Below are positions 18,418 through 26,208 of a stretch of 60,219 nucleotides of DNA, in pieces. The DNA lies in NCBI GenBank assembly GCA_020634135.1, contig JACKCG010000012.1, positions 1 to 60,219 of the forward strand, written 5' to 3'. The notes beneath the pieces were generated by a model. The model worked only from the letters and a program-made list of their open reading frames with translations. It made no database searches and was not told the DNA's origin. Position 1 is the first letter of the stretch. Every line of letters starts with the position of its first letter. This DNA comes from Anaerolineaceae bacterium. GTDB taxonomy: Bacteria; Chloroflexota; Anaerolineae; Aggregatilineales; Phototrophicaceae. Made by a program: the position numbers and the translations under genes.

Positions 18418-18524
18418 TATGCAATTTCATAATTCAATACGGAGTTCCCGTAGGGACAGGCTTCTGCCTGTCCGGCGGACGGCAAGAATGCCGCCCCTAC
18501 AGATGACAATCCCCGTGTTAATTA
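18418..18524. repeat. Repeat family F2, copy a
   Basis: This copy shares the opening ATGCAATTTCATAATT and the following AATACGGAGTTCC, the GTAGGGACAGGCTTCTGCC hairpin block and the tail CAATCCCCGTGTTAATT with the copy at 18835, in the same orientation. The ends form imperfect inverted repeats (AATTcAATACGG against AATTAACACGG on the other strand). Confidence 0.75.
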
Positions 18525-18699
18525 TTGAAAGCGCGAATGCCCCTTGTCCTTCCAGGCAACCGGGTAAGTCCTAATAAAAATATTATATGCCATTTATACG
18601 GGATATTGAGGTTTATTAGGTTTTCTGAGAAAAATCAATGAAAAATTCATATCCCGTCCCGGCAGCAAAATCCTATCCGAAATCTAACCCTTGAGGCGG

Positions 18700-18728
18700 T
18701 TGTGCCAGCGCCACGACCGTCCTATAAT
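18700..18728 (+). promoter_or_regulatory. Near-consensus promoter (TTGTGC-17 bp-TATAAT)
   Basis: TTGTGC at 18700-18705 and TATAAT at 18723-18728 are separated by exactly 17 bp. No coding start with a ribosome binding site follows within 200 bp, so the transcript is either non-coding or a long leader of the kinase gene at 19166. Confidence 0.6.
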
Positions 18729-18734
18729 GAGCAA

Positions 18735-18815
18735 TAGAGCCGCAGTAGCACAGGTGTTTCATGCCGGGGCGGACATCATGATATTTCTTGGCTCTTGTGT
18801 AGAAGTAGCGCTTCT
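18735..18815 (+). ncRNA. Candidate small RNA
   Basis: Directly after the predicted start of transcription, AGAGCC (18736-18741) can pair with GGCTCT (18790-18795), enclosing about 48 nt, and a second small hairpin AGAAG/CTTCT follows at 18801-18815. No U-tract is seen after it. The call rests on promoter plus pairing only. Confidence 0.3.
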
Positions 18816-18834
18816 GTACGTTCGAGCAGGGAGC

Positions 18835-18945
18835 TTATGCAATTTCATAATTAAATACGGAGTTCCTGTAGGGACAGGCTTCTGCCTGTCCGGCGGACGC
18901 CCAGAAGGACGTCCCTACGAAGGCAATCACCGTACTAATTTATTA
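18835..18945. repeat. Repeat family F2, copy b
   Basis: This direct-orientation copy of the 18418 element opens with ATGCAATTTCATAATTAAAT and ends in CAATCACCGTACTAATT. Its ends pair as AATTAAATACGGAG against AATTAGTACGGTGA. The centre differs from copy a by several base changes that keep the short hairpin. Confidence 0.75.
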
Positions 18946-19165
18946 AAACGCTTAAGCCCCTTGTCCGCATTAAATGTACCCATGAGCCTATTTCTTTTCC
19001 TGCCGATTGAGGATTGACGCCGTTGAGCAGCAGGAGGAGGGGTACGGTTTTTCTGTAGGGATATGGCGCGCCACGTCCCGCGTGTAGACACTACAATCTC
19101 CCTTTTCTGGCAGGATCGCACGCTCAAACACGTAGTCCACTTCAAACTTTGTTGGATGATTTCAG

Positions 19166-19816
19166 ATGAATAACCAGACGAACCTTTTTATCGCCATCGC
19201 GGGCAATATCGGCGTTGGCAAGAGTACGCTGACCGGCCTGCTGAGCAAGCGATTTGGCTGGGAACCGTTTTATGAAGCGAACGCGGAAAATCCCTACCTG
19301 GCGGATTTTTACACGGATATGCAGCGCTGGAGTTTTCACTCTCAGGTGTTTTTCCTGGGCAAGCGGTTGGAGCACCACCACCAACTCCTCCAGCACCCTG
19401 GCAGCGTAGTGCAGGATCGCACCGTTTACGAGGACGCGGAGATTTTCGCCCGCAACCTGCATGACCGGGGACAGATGTCTGACCGGGATTACGACGCCTA
19501 CCACCGCCTGTACGCGGCCATCAGCGCCTTTTTACCGCCGCCGCACCTGGTGATCTACCTGCAAGCCAGTGTCGAGCAGCTTATGGCGCATATCCACCGG
19601 CGCGGGCGGGAATTCGAGCGCAACATCTCGCCGGATTACCTGGCGCAGTTGAACAGCCTGTATGACGACTGGATCAGCCGCTGGACGGCCTGCCCGGTGC
19701 TGACCATCCCGATGGATGGGATAGACTTCCTGCAAAACGGTCACGACTTCGCCCACATCGCCAGTCAGGTTGAAGCCGCGCTCACACCGCAGCCGATCAA
19801 TGTGCCAGGGGATTAG
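19166..19816 (+). CDS. Deoxynucleoside kinase
   Basis: The 216-residue enzyme has the P-loop GNIGVGKST (about 13-21), the DRT motif in VVQDRTVYEDAEIFARNL (about 83-100), which shapes the substrate site, and the LID region RRGREFERNI (about 144-153). It would transfer the ATP gamma-phosphate to the 5'-hydroxyl of a deoxynucleoside in the salvage pathway. Family members prefer deoxyadenosine, deoxyguanosine or deoxycytidine; the preference cannot be read reliably here. No strong ribosome binding site is seen just before the ATG. It is followed at 171 bp by a DinB-like gene on the same strand. Confidence 0.9.
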   Translation: MNNQTNLFIAIAGNIGVGKSTLTGLLSKRFGWEPFYEANAENPYLADFYTDMQRWSFHSQVFFLGKRLEHHHQLLQHPGSVVQDRTVYEDAEIFARNLHDRGQMSDRDYDAYHRLYAAISAFLPPPHLVIYLQASVEQLMAHIHRRGREFERNISPDYLAQLNSLYDDWISRWTACPVLTIPMDGIDFLQNGHDFAHIASQVEAALTPQPINVPGD

Positions 19817-19986
19817 CCAGCGCCAGAACGGTATCCGGCAAGTTTCTCGAAAACAGGCGTAGGGACGGCAGAAGCGCATCCCTTGAAATTCACGGAAGCG
19901 ATGCCCCAGGCCGCAAGTCCTGGGGCCGTGTAACCTCCGCAGCGCTCAGGATGTCCAGCGTTCCAAAGTCAGCAAAGGAGAGCCGG

Positions 19987-20469
19987 ATGGCTGTAATCAA
20001 CATGAGCGAAGCCGGAATTGCCGAGGCACTGGCACTGGCGGAAGCCACACCGCAACGACTTGCTGCCAGCAGCGCCGGGCGGGATGACACCCACCTCAGC
20101 GAGCCACCCGCGCCGGGCGAATGGTCGCCCCTGGAAATCCTGAATCATCTGCGAGCCTGTGAAGAAGTGTGGATGCACAGCGTCCATACGATGCTGGCAC
20201 ATCACAATCCGCGCCTGCAGGAAACCCATCCCCGCCAATGGATTAAGACCGCCACCCCCTATACAGCACAACCGTTTACCAAGGGCCTGCGGGTCTTTAC
20301 ACTGCGTCGTGAGGCTCTCTTAATCACGCTGCGGGGACTATCAACCACCGATTGGGCGCGGGAATGCCGTATCAAGCAGAAAACGCACACGGTTTTCAGC
20401 CACGTCTGGCGTATGGTGCAGCATGAGCATATCCACTGTGCCGAAATCGAAGCGATACTGCGTTCCTAA
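19987..20469 (+). CDS. DinB/YfiT-family putative metal-dependent protein
   Basis: The start at ATG 19987 is set by AAAGGAG 7 bp upstream. The 160-residue protein has the four-helix-bundle pattern of the DinB superfamily: GEWSPLEILNHLRACEEVWM with the metal-ligand His in helix 2, and HEHIHCAEIEAIL near the C-terminus with the second His pair. Members bind a divalent metal and many act as thiol-dependent transferases. The specific reaction is unknown. The DinB name does not imply DNA polymerase IV. Confidence 0.75.
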   Translation: MAVINMSEAGIAEALALAEATPQRLAASSAGRDDTHLSEPPAPGEWSPLEILNHLRACEEVWMHSVHTMLAHHNPRLQETHPRQWIKTATPYTAQPFTKGLRVFTLRREALLITLRGLSTTDWARECRIKQKTHTVFSHVWRMVQHEHIHCAEIEAILRS

Positions 20470-20504
20470 GGACTCCAACACACCAGCAGCCCTGCTTGCG
20501 AACC

Positions 20505-21512
20505 TCACCCGCCGATGTGATACATTTCGACTTTTTTGCGGCGCACGGGGATTCCAGCGCGTTCCTCGGAATAGCGGTCAATGCGGCTGCCCCACGTCTG
20601 GCGGATAATCTGTTCAATCTCGTCGTCGGAAGCGCCCTCGCGCAGCGGCCCGCGCAGGTCAGTGCCTTTTTCGGCAAACAGACAGGTGTAGATGCTGCCT
20701 TCCGCCGAAAGCCGCATCCGGCTGCACGCGCCACAGAAGGGCTTCGTCACTGAGGCGATGATGCCGATTTCCCCGCCACCATCCCGGTAACGGTAGCGCA
20801 GCGCGACCTCGCTTTTATAGTTGCGTTCCAGCGGCTCCAACGGCATTTCAGCGCCGATGCGTTCCACGATGTCGTGGGCGGATACGACATCTTCCATACG
20901 CCATTCGTTGAGGTTGCCCACGTCCATATACTCGATGAAACGCAGCACATGACCGCGTTCCTTAAAATACCGCGCCATATCCACAATGGTGTGATCGTTG
21001 ACGCCGCGCTGGACGACGGCGTTAATCTTGATCGGGTCGAACCCGGCCTGCTCGGCGGCGGTGATGCCATCCAGCACGGCCTGCACGCCGGAGCGGTTGC
21101 CGTTCATCCGGCGGAATACGGCGTCATCCAGTGAATCGAGGCTGATGGTGATGCGCTGCAAACCGGCCTCGCGGAGCGCCTGCGCTTTCTGCGGCAGCAG
21201 GTAGCCGTTGGTCGTCAGTGTCAGGTCGCCCACGCCCTCTACTGCCGCCAGCATCGCCACAAGTTTTTCGACCTGCTCGCGCACCAGCGGTTCGCCACCG
21301 GTCAGCCGGATTTTGACCGCGCCCAACCGGGTGATGATTCCCGTCAGGCGGGTGATTTCCTCAAATGTGAGAACCTGCTGCCGGGGCAGGAACTTGTAGC
21401 TCTCGCCATAGATGGCGGCGGGCATACAGTAGGTACAGCGGAAGTTACAGCGGTCTGTGACCGAAATGCGTAAGTCCCGCAGTGGCCGGTTGAATGTGTC
21501 GCGGATTGTCAT
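20505..21512 (-). CDS. moaA: GTP 3',8-cyclase MoaA (molybdenum cofactor biosynthesis)
   Basis: This radical-SAM enzyme (335 residues) has the N-terminal [4Fe-4S] motif CNFRCTYC (CX3CX2C, about 22-29), the GGEP SAM-binding motif (LTGGEPL, about 71-77), and the second C-terminal cluster (CGACSRMRL followed by YTC). It ends in the conserved GG tail needed for activity. With MoaC it converts GTP to cyclic pyranopterin monophosphate. No other moa gene is adjacent. The sequence upstream can fold, but I do not see a convincing Moco riboswitch. Confidence 0.95.
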   Translation of the reverse strand: MTIRDTFNRPLRDLRISVTDRCNFRCTYCMPAAIYGESYKFLPRQQVLTFEEITRLTGIITRLGAVKIRLTGGEPLVREQVEKLVAMLAAVEGVGDLTLTTNGYLLPQKAQALREAGLQRITISLDSLDDAVFRRMNGNRSGVQAVLDGITAAEQAGFDPIKINAVVQRGVNDHTIVDMARYFKERGHVLRFIEYMDVGNLNEWRMEDVVSAHDIVERIGAEMPLEPLERNYKSEVALRYRYRDGGGEIGIIASVTKPFCGACSRMRLSAEGSIYTCLFAEKGTDLRGPLREGASDDEIEQIIRQTWGSRIDRYSEERAGIPVRRKKVEMYHIGG

Positions 21513-21682
21513 GAGCGCACCCGTAATTTTGATGATCGTGACCTATTTTAGCACACAAATTCTTGCGCGGAGGTTACGTGTTCCAGGAGTGATGGGATTC
21601 CAGAGGGGCGCATACCGGGTGATGCGCATCCGGTCAGGGATACATTCTTTTTGGGCGGGGCAGTCAGCGGCATTTTCTCGTA

Positions 21683-21712
21683 TGAGGGGAGAGAAGCATA
21701 GCTCTCCCCTCA
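21683..21712 (-). terminator. Hairpin after the Ca2+/H+ antiporter gene
   Basis: A perfect 11-bp stem TGAGGGGAGAG/CTCTCCCCTCA (683-693 with 702-712) with an 8-nt loop lies 36 bp beyond the antiporter stop. It lacks a clear U-tract on the minus strand, so it may be a factor-dependent or mRNA-stabilising end. Confidence 0.5.
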
Positions 21713-21747
21713 CAACAGGCCGTAACAGGCTAATATCAGCGGCGCAC

Positions 21748-22821
21748 TTAATGCGGCAGGGCTGTCGTAGCGGGCAGGAAGTAGAAAGCCAGGGCAATCA
21801 TCAGATACACCGCCAGCAGCATCGCCCCTTCCAGCCAGTTTGACTCGCCGTCCAGGGCGATGAAAGCCGCCACCAGCGCCGCCGCCGTGACCGCGACGAG
21901 TTCAAATGTGTTGAACACCAGGAGCAGCGTTTCGCCGCCCATCAGCAGGCTGATAAATACCAGCACTGGCGCGACAAACAGCGCGATTTGCAGGCTTGAC
22001 CCCAGCGACACGGCCAGGCTGAGTTCCATCTTGTTCTTGAGTGCCACCTGCACCGCGACGAGGTGTTCAGCCACGTTACCAACCAGCGGGATGATGATGA
22101 TGCCGATAAAGAACTCGGTCAGCCCCAACTGCTGCGTAACCGGCTCGACAGCACCGACCAGGATTTCACTCATAAAGACGATGCCGAGGGTAGCGATGAC
22201 CAGTATGCCGACTGCGACACGCGGAGTCCACTTGGTTTCATGGTGCGCGGCATCACGGGTGACGGGCGAACCATTGGTAAAAGCGTAGATGACACTCAGG
22301 CCATAGATAACAATCATGACAATGGCTACGCCTTCGCTCAGGCCAACTTCGGCGGCCAGGTTATCCTGAATTGCGGCGTCAAAGAGCGATGGCACCATCA
22401 GCGCGACCACCGCCAGGATAAGCATGGTGGCGTTCAATCCGGCAGTGCGCCGGTCAAATGTCTGCATACCGTTCCTGATGCCGCCCAGCAGGATACTCAG
22501 ACCCAGCACGAGCAGCAGGTTGCCCAGGATGGAGCCGATGATCGAGGCTTTCACCAGGTCAATCAGGCCTTCGTTAATGGCGAACACGGTGATAATCAGT
22601 TCGGCGGCGTTGCCCAGGGTGGCGTTGAGCAGCCCGCCCAGTTTCGGGCCGGTATAGACCGCCAGTTCTTCGGTAGCTTCCCCCACCAGATCGGCCAGCG
22701 GGATGACCGCCAGCGCCGCGAAAATGAAGATCAGCACCGGGTCAAGGTGCAGTACAAAATCAGCGACGAGCGCCACCGGCACAAAGACCAGCAGCAGTTT
22801 TACGATACGGTCAAGCGACAT
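21748..22821 (-). CDS. cax: Ca2+/H+ antiporter (CaCA family, Cax type)
   Basis: The 357-residue membrane protein has about 11 hydrophobic helices and two inverted alpha-repeat signatures: GNAAELIITVFAI in the first half and GNVAEHLVAVQVALKNK in the second, each with the acidic residue that binds Ca2+. It would expel Ca2+ (or Mn2+) in exchange for protons. The start is ATG 22821, because GGAGG is 9 bp upstream, whereas the ATG at 22830 overlaps that ribosome binding site. It may act with the Ca2+-type P-ATPase at 39913, though the genes are not linked. Confidence 0.9.
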   Translation of the reverse strand: MSLDRIVKLLLVFVPVALVADFVLHLDPVLIFIFAALAVIPLADLVGEATEELAVYTGPKLGGLLNATLGNAAELIITVFAINEGLIDLVKASIIGSILGNLLLVLGLSILLGGIRNGMQTFDRRTAGLNATMLILAVVALMVPSLFDAAIQDNLAAEVGLSEGVAIVMIVIYGLSVIYAFTNGSPVTRDAAHHETKWTPRVAVGILVIATLGIVFMSEILVGAVEPVTQQLGLTEFFIGIIIIPLVGNVAEHLVAVQVALKNKMELSLAVSLGSSLQIALFVAPVLVFISLLMGGETLLLVFNTFELVAVTAAALVAAFIALDGESNWLEGAMLLAVYLMIALAFYFLPATTALPH

Positions 22822-22862
22822 AGCGGGCATCCTCCAGCGGTGCGCAGTAAATTATCCCGCCA

Positions 22863-23477
22863 TTATAGCGTGATTCGGGAATAGATGCGGATACTGTCGG
22901 CCTCGTCACGCACCAGCGCAGCGGGCGGATAACGCAGGACGGCGCGGGTCATCCACACATCACCGATGGCGCTCCCGGCATTGAGGGCGACCAGCAGGGC
23001 CGCGTAGTAACTCAGGTCATCGGGCAGTATGACGGTCAGCGCCATGCCGAGCAGGGTAATCCCCACCAGGGGCGCCAGCGCGATGATAATGAATACATTC
23101 CGGTGGAACAGGGCGTCATCGGCGGTGGCGTAAAATGCGCCTTTGCTGAGCATCATGCCAAAACGGGGTTTGTGACCGGCCCACAGGATCGCCAGACCGT
23201 GCAGCCCCTCATGCAGGGGAATCACCCCTACGATCAGCAGCAGCCCCCACGCCCACCAGGGCAGGTTGATACCGGCATTGCCCGGCAATGGGCCGCGCAG
23301 CCCGATGACGACTATACGCCAGGCGATCATCACCCCTATGCCCAGCGCCAGCAGGCCCAGCGCGAGGATATTGAGTTTGAGGATGCTGTCCGATTCGAGC
23401 AGGACGAGATGTTCGACCTCCTGGTAATCGTCGGGCACCTGATGAATGGGAGGTATCACCGGGGCACCTGGACCCAT
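22863..23477 (-). CDS. DUF3267-type membrane zincin-like protein
   Basis: The 204-residue protein has hydrophobic helices near 30-52, 70-90, 118-140 and 147-165 and the motif IPLHEGLHGLAILWAGHKP (about 85-103). The HEGLH is a zinc-binding HExxH, characteristic of the DUF3267 putative membrane peptidases. The start overlaps the ferredoxin gene by 22 bp, so the two are translationally coupled. Peptidase activity is a family-level expectation, not proven. Confidence 0.7.
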   Translation of the reverse strand: MGPGAPVIPPIHQVPDDYQEVEHLVLLESDSILKLNILALGLLALGIGVMIAWRIVVIGLRGPLPGNAGINLPWWAWGLLLIVGVIPLHEGLHGLAILWAGHKPRFGMMLSKGAFYATADDALFHRNVFIIIALAPLVGITLLGMALTVILPDDLSYYAALLVALNAGSAIGDVWMTRAVLRYPPAALVRDEADSIRIYSRITL

Positions 23478-23818
23478 TCGGGTTCAGGGGTGATGCTGTC
23501 GGCTGGCCGCTGCCCGCTCGTTTCATAGTCGGTGGTCGAAAGCCGCCAGATCAACTCAATGACCATATCGTTTTCACAGGGAATCTGGCAGCTTAACCGC
23601 GCCTGGCCGATCAACCCCTCATCCATCAGGCGGGCGCGTTCGGCGGCGGTCATCCGTTCCGTGCTGCCGGAAAGGATTTTGACACGGCAGGTGGTACAGC
23701 GGGCATTGCCACCGCAGCGGTGGAGCATATCCAGGCCGCTGTCTTCCAGGGCAAGCACCAGGCGCTTGCCCGATGGCACTTCAAAACTGCCGTGACCTTT
23801 GACGGTGATCTGAGGCAT
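23456..23818 (-). CDS. [2Fe-2S] ferredoxin
   Basis: The 120-residue protein carries the plant/adrenodoxin-type cluster motif CGGNARCTTC (CX5CX2C, about 35-44) and the fourth cysteine in RLSCQI (about 77). This fixes it as a one-electron carrier with one [2Fe-2S] centre. The tail beyond residue 95 (YETSGQRPADSITPEPEW) is an unusual Pro/acidic extension of unknown use. An AAGGAGT ribosome binding site precedes the ATG. It overlaps the DUF3267 gene, giving a two-gene unit; the redox partner is not evident. Confidence 0.9.
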   Translation of the reverse strand: MPQITVKGHGSFEVPSGKRLVLALEDSGLDMLHRCGGNARCTTCRVKILSGSTERMTAAERARLMDEGLIGQARLSCQIPCENDMVIELIWRLSTTDYETSGQRPADSITPEPEWVQVPR

Positions 23819-23919
23819 TTTCTTTACTCCTTCCTTTCATTTTTGAATTATTTCTGAAATTACGGTTTATGTCCAGTTTGTAGCGGCAACCTGGACAGGC
23901 TTTGCGGTTAAAATGAATT

Positions 23920-23932
23920 TAATGATTATCAT
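23920..23932. promoter_or_regulatory. Fur-box-like core (TAATGATTATCAT) before the pilin gene
   Basis: Thirteen consecutive bases match the centre of the 19-bp Fur consensus, but the flanks do not. It lies 16 bp before the pilin ATG, overlapping the expected transcription start region, so a bound repressor would block expression. Confidence 0.3.
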
Positions 23933-23947
23933 CTCTGGGGAATTATC

Positions 23948-24265
23948 ATGTTCACGCAAAAGTTCACACAAAGTCGTGCCTCGCCCGAAACCGGGCAGGG
24001 TCTGGTTGAATACGCACTCATTCTAATGCTGGTCGCCATCGTGGTGATCGTGATCCTGGCAGTGCTGGGGCCGCAGATCAGCTACATCTACTTGCGGGCG
24101 CAGGGTGCGCTGTTGTGCAGTGGCTATGTAGATGAAATCGAGGCGGACATCGCCGCCGGCACTGTGCCGAGTGATTCCTGGTTGGCGATTGGCAACACGT
24201 CCAACTGTTTGGCGGTGACAACCACTGACCCGCCACAGATACATAAGGTATATGGCCCGCCGTAG
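23948..24265 (+). CDS. Flp/Fap-type class III pilin
   Basis: The 105-residue protein has a short basic leader ending in a Gly, then GQGLVEYALILMLVAIVVIVIL (about 17-38). This is the prepilin-peptidase cleavage and assembly signature of Flp pilins, with the Glu five residues into the mature form. The remaining 55-60 residues form a longer globular tail than in ordinary 50-80 residue Flp pilins and contain two cysteines. No tad secretion genes are adjacent, so the assembly machinery must be elsewhere. Confidence 0.85.
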   Translation: MFTQKFTQSRASPETGQGLVEYALILMLVAIVVIVILAVLGPQISYIYLRAQGALLCSGYVDEIEADIAAGTVPSDSWLAIGNTSNCLAVTTTDPPQIHKVYGPP

Positions 24266-24270
24266 CCGGT

Positions 24271-24726
24271 TCAGGTCGCAGACCGTTTAAGAAAAAGGGC
24301 GGTGCGGGTAACTTCAATACAGATTTCCCCGTGCTGGTTACGCCCGATATGCTTCAGCGTCACGAGTCCCGCCTCCGGGCGGGAGTTGCTCTCTCGTTTG
24401 GCGGTGATTTCGGTTTCCACATAAAGCGTATCCCCATGAAACATCGGGCGGGGGTGACGCACGTTCTCATACCCCAGGTTGGCGATAATTGTCCCTTGCG
24501 TGAGGTCGGGCACCGTGATGCCGACCACCAGCCCCATCGTGAAAATCCCATTGACGATGCGCCGCCCGAACTCGGTCTTGCTGGCGAAGTCCTCGTTGAG
24601 GTGCAGCGGCTGGGTGTTCATCGTCAGGCTGGAAAACAGCACGTTGTCCATTTCGGTGAGCGTGCGGGAAAGGTCATGGCGGATGACCATCCCCACATCG
24701 AGTTCATCGTAGTATTTGCCGGGCAT
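24271..24726 (-). CDS. MaoC-like dehydratase / hot-dog-fold protein
   Basis: The 151-residue protein has the MaoC hydratase pattern: TEMDNVLFSSLTMNTQPLHL with the catalytic Asp/His positions (about 25-44) and FGRRIVNGIFTMGLVVGI, the central hot-dog helix. Such enzymes hydrate enoyl-CoA or mesaconyl-CoA-type thioesters. Substrate is unknown. ATG 24726 is preferred because AAAGGGG precedes it at a usable distance. The gene is convergent with the pilin gene (5 bp between stops). Confidence 0.85.
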   Translation of the reverse strand: MPGKYYDELDVGMVIRHDLSRTLTEMDNVLFSSLTMNTQPLHLNEDFASKTEFGRRIVNGIFTMGLVVGITVPDLTQGTIIANLGYENVRHPRPMFHGDTLYVETEITAKRESNSRPEAGLVTLKHIGRNQHGEICIEVTRTALFLKRSAT

Positions 24727-24783
24727 AAGCATCCCCTTTGTATTTGGAATGCGGGAATTATACTGCCGGCACAGGGGGAAAAC

Positions 24784-24811
24784 AAAAAGAGACGCCTGGC
24801 CTGAGCGTCTC
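24784..24811 (-). terminator. Intrinsic terminator of the membrane protein gene at 24837
   Basis: On the minus strand a 7-bp stem GAGACGC/GCGTCTC with a 9-nt loop is followed by TTTTTGTTTT, 26 bp after the stop codon. Confidence 0.8.
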
Positions 24812-24836
24812 CTGTATTACCGCTTATGAGAGGGCA

Positions 24837-25541
24837 TTACTCCTCGTCGTGTCCATCCTGGTCGCTGGTGGAAACCGGTTTGGCAATCACCACGTCGTCG
24901 TCTTCGGCTAAGGCGGCGTCAATCTCCGCCCGCAGCCGCTCGCTGGGGGTGAGCGGCCTGGCTTTGGGCTTCTCATCCATGATGCGTTCGGCGCTGATTT
25001 TCGCTTTGCGTTTGCTGGTCGGACGGACATCGCCACGCCGCAGCAGGAAGGCGCCGCCGGCGATCAACACCAATGGCAGCAGCAGCGACCCGAAGATCCC
25101 CCCGGCGTTGAAGATGAGCAGTTCAAACAACGCGGCCAGGACGATAAAGGCCAGCCCGCCCCAGGTGACAAATCCCTCGCCGGTACGCGCCATCTGCGGG
25201 TCTTCGGTTTTCCGCCCCATGTAGCGCAGCGCCAGCCCCAGGAACAACGGGTAGAGCGACCAGGCATAGGCCCAGCTCGCCCAATGACCGGTGACGGCCT
25301 GGTAAAGCAGGATCAGGCCAGTGCCGGTGATAATCGAACCGGGTACGGCCAGCCCCGCCGAACTCCGATCTTTCTGGGCGAAGTGCAGGAAGGCCGCCCC
25401 CGGCGCGATGATGAAAAACGGCCAGAGTGTGCCGAGAACACTGAAGTTGAAGACCTGCCCCACCAGAAACAGCAGCCCGAGTGCGATTAAGACAATGCCG
25501 CCAATACCGCGCCCGGTGTCATTTCGTGTCGTTTTGCCCAT
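24837..25541 (-). CDS. Multi-helix membrane protein with acidic cytoplasmic tail
   Basis: Starting at ATG 25541 (AGGAG 9 bp upstream), the 234-residue protein has six hydrophobic helices in three pairs (about 12-30, 36-54, 64-82, 87-103, 118-140 and 144-160), resembling the LiaI/DUF5668-type transmembrane region. A charged C-terminal tail (about 170-234) contains KRKAKISAERIMDEKPKARP and a run of acidic residues. No enzyme motif is present. It may be a stress-related membrane sensor or scaffold, but that is a guess from topology. Confidence 0.7.
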   Translation of the reverse strand: MGKTTRNDTGRGIGGIVLIALGLLFLVGQVFNFSVLGTLWPFFIIAPGAAFLHFAQKDRSSAGLAVPGSIITGTGLILLYQAVTGHWASWAYAWSLYPLFLGLALRYMGRKTEDPQMARTGEGFVTWGGLAFIVLAALFELLIFNAGGIFGSLLLPLVLIAGGAFLLRRGDVRPTSKRKAKISAERIMDEKPKARPLTPSERLRAEIDAALAEDDDVVIAKPVSTSDQDGHDEE

Positions 25542-25630
25542 GACCATACGCTCCTGAACAGTTGTTATATCCTGTTTACGCATGGAAGGGATGCGAAGTT
25601 GCACCAGGAGAATGATAATAGCTATTTGGT

Positions 25631-25954
25631 TCAAGCGTAGTGTAACTTGTTCTCGATGGACTGATTGTCGGAAGGCATGTCTTCCGAGATAGTCAAAATT
25701 GTGTTGCTTGAAAGGTATTGTGGTTCAGGCACATCTAATTCATCTTCCAAAAGGAAATAGATGAAATCTTCCCGTGCCATCTTTAAGTTACCGATTGCTT
25801 CTTCCGGGGTATCACCCTGAGATACACAGCCTTCTAGCTCAGGATTAAGCGCAACGTAAATTGAGTCGCCCTCTGTCGTTTTATCCAGGAATACAACTAC
25901 TCTATAAGGGCGATTCGCCAGTGTGATAGCTTTATCTCGCAAATCACTCATCAT
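25631..25954 (-). CDS. hicB: HicB-family antitoxin-like protein
   Basis: The 107-residue protein shows the partial RNase-H fold of HicB: YRVVVFLDKTTEGDSIYVALNPELEGCVSQGDTPEEAIGNL, with the ELEGCVSQGDTPEEA signature, followed by a helical segment. No HTH or ribbon-helix-helix tail is obvious, so autoregulation may be weak. A HicA toxin (about 60 residues with the GSHH motif) is not encoded on either side; instead a small basic frame overlaps the start. It could be an orphan, a defence remnant or an antitoxin of a different partner. The region is AT-rich relative to its surroundings. Confidence 0.75.
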   Translation of the reverse strand: MMSDLRDKAITLANRPYRVVVFLDKTTEGDSIYVALNPELEGCVSQGDTPEEAIGNLKMAREDFIYFLLEDELDVPEPQYLSSNTILTISEDMPSDNQSIENKLHYA

Positions 25955-26140
25955 TCCCTTGCCCCTTTTGCTCCTCATCTTTCATTTGTAACTCTAGCAG
26001 TTTGTCAATACGCTTTACTGCATTACGAACAAGGTAGGCGGCTACTTTGCGGTGTCTTGGCAATGTCTCACGTAATTGTGGGTAGTCGGGATGAGTTATA
26101 GGTTTGACACCCTTTCAATATCCTCTTCACCCAATTCATT
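25944..26140 (-). pseudogene. Probable frameshifted small gene overlapping hicB
   Basis: A frame ending at 25944, 11 bp inside the hicB start, reads THPDYPQLRETLPRHRKVAA and then YLVRNAVKRIDKLLELQ. It looks coding but has no start codon before a stop at 26115-26117. In another frame just upstream, FWYNELGEEDIERVSNL looks like its natural beginning, so a small indel near 26100-26115 probably separates the halves. A possible -10 (TATAAT on the minus strand at 26138-26143) precedes it. If whole, it would be a basic 60-70 residue HicB partner. This is a reading of weak evidence. Confidence 0.4.
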
Positions 26141-26144
26141 ATAC

Positions 26145-26173
26145 CAAAAGCCAGGGACGCGCCGCCCCTGGCT
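26145..26173 (-). terminator. Intrinsic terminator of the phage-type gene block
   Basis: Minus-strand stem AGCCAGGG/CCCTGGCT with a 9-nt GC-rich loop is followed by TTTTGG, 36 bp beyond the stop of the last phage-type gene (26209). Confidence 0.7.
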
Positions 26174-26208
26174 GATGTGAATCAGGATGCGATTGTCGAG
26201 AGGCGAAA

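Larger units (their letters stand above)
18268..19165. other. 898-bp gene-poor region with two direct repeats and a strong orphan promoter
   Basis: No convincing protein gene is seen; short frames here run through repeat DNA. The stretch contains two copies of repeat family F2 in direct orientation, a 9-bp inverted repeat ACGGGATAT/ATATCCCGT (18598-18606 and 18649-18657) with an AT-rich centre, and a near-consensus promoter at 18700-18728 that points away from any clear gene start. Confidence 0.6.

Noticed and set aside
18691..19017. 108-codon frame in the 18-19 kb region
   Set aside because: It runs through an F2 repeat copy and lacks a ribosome binding site, so it is unlikely to be a gene.
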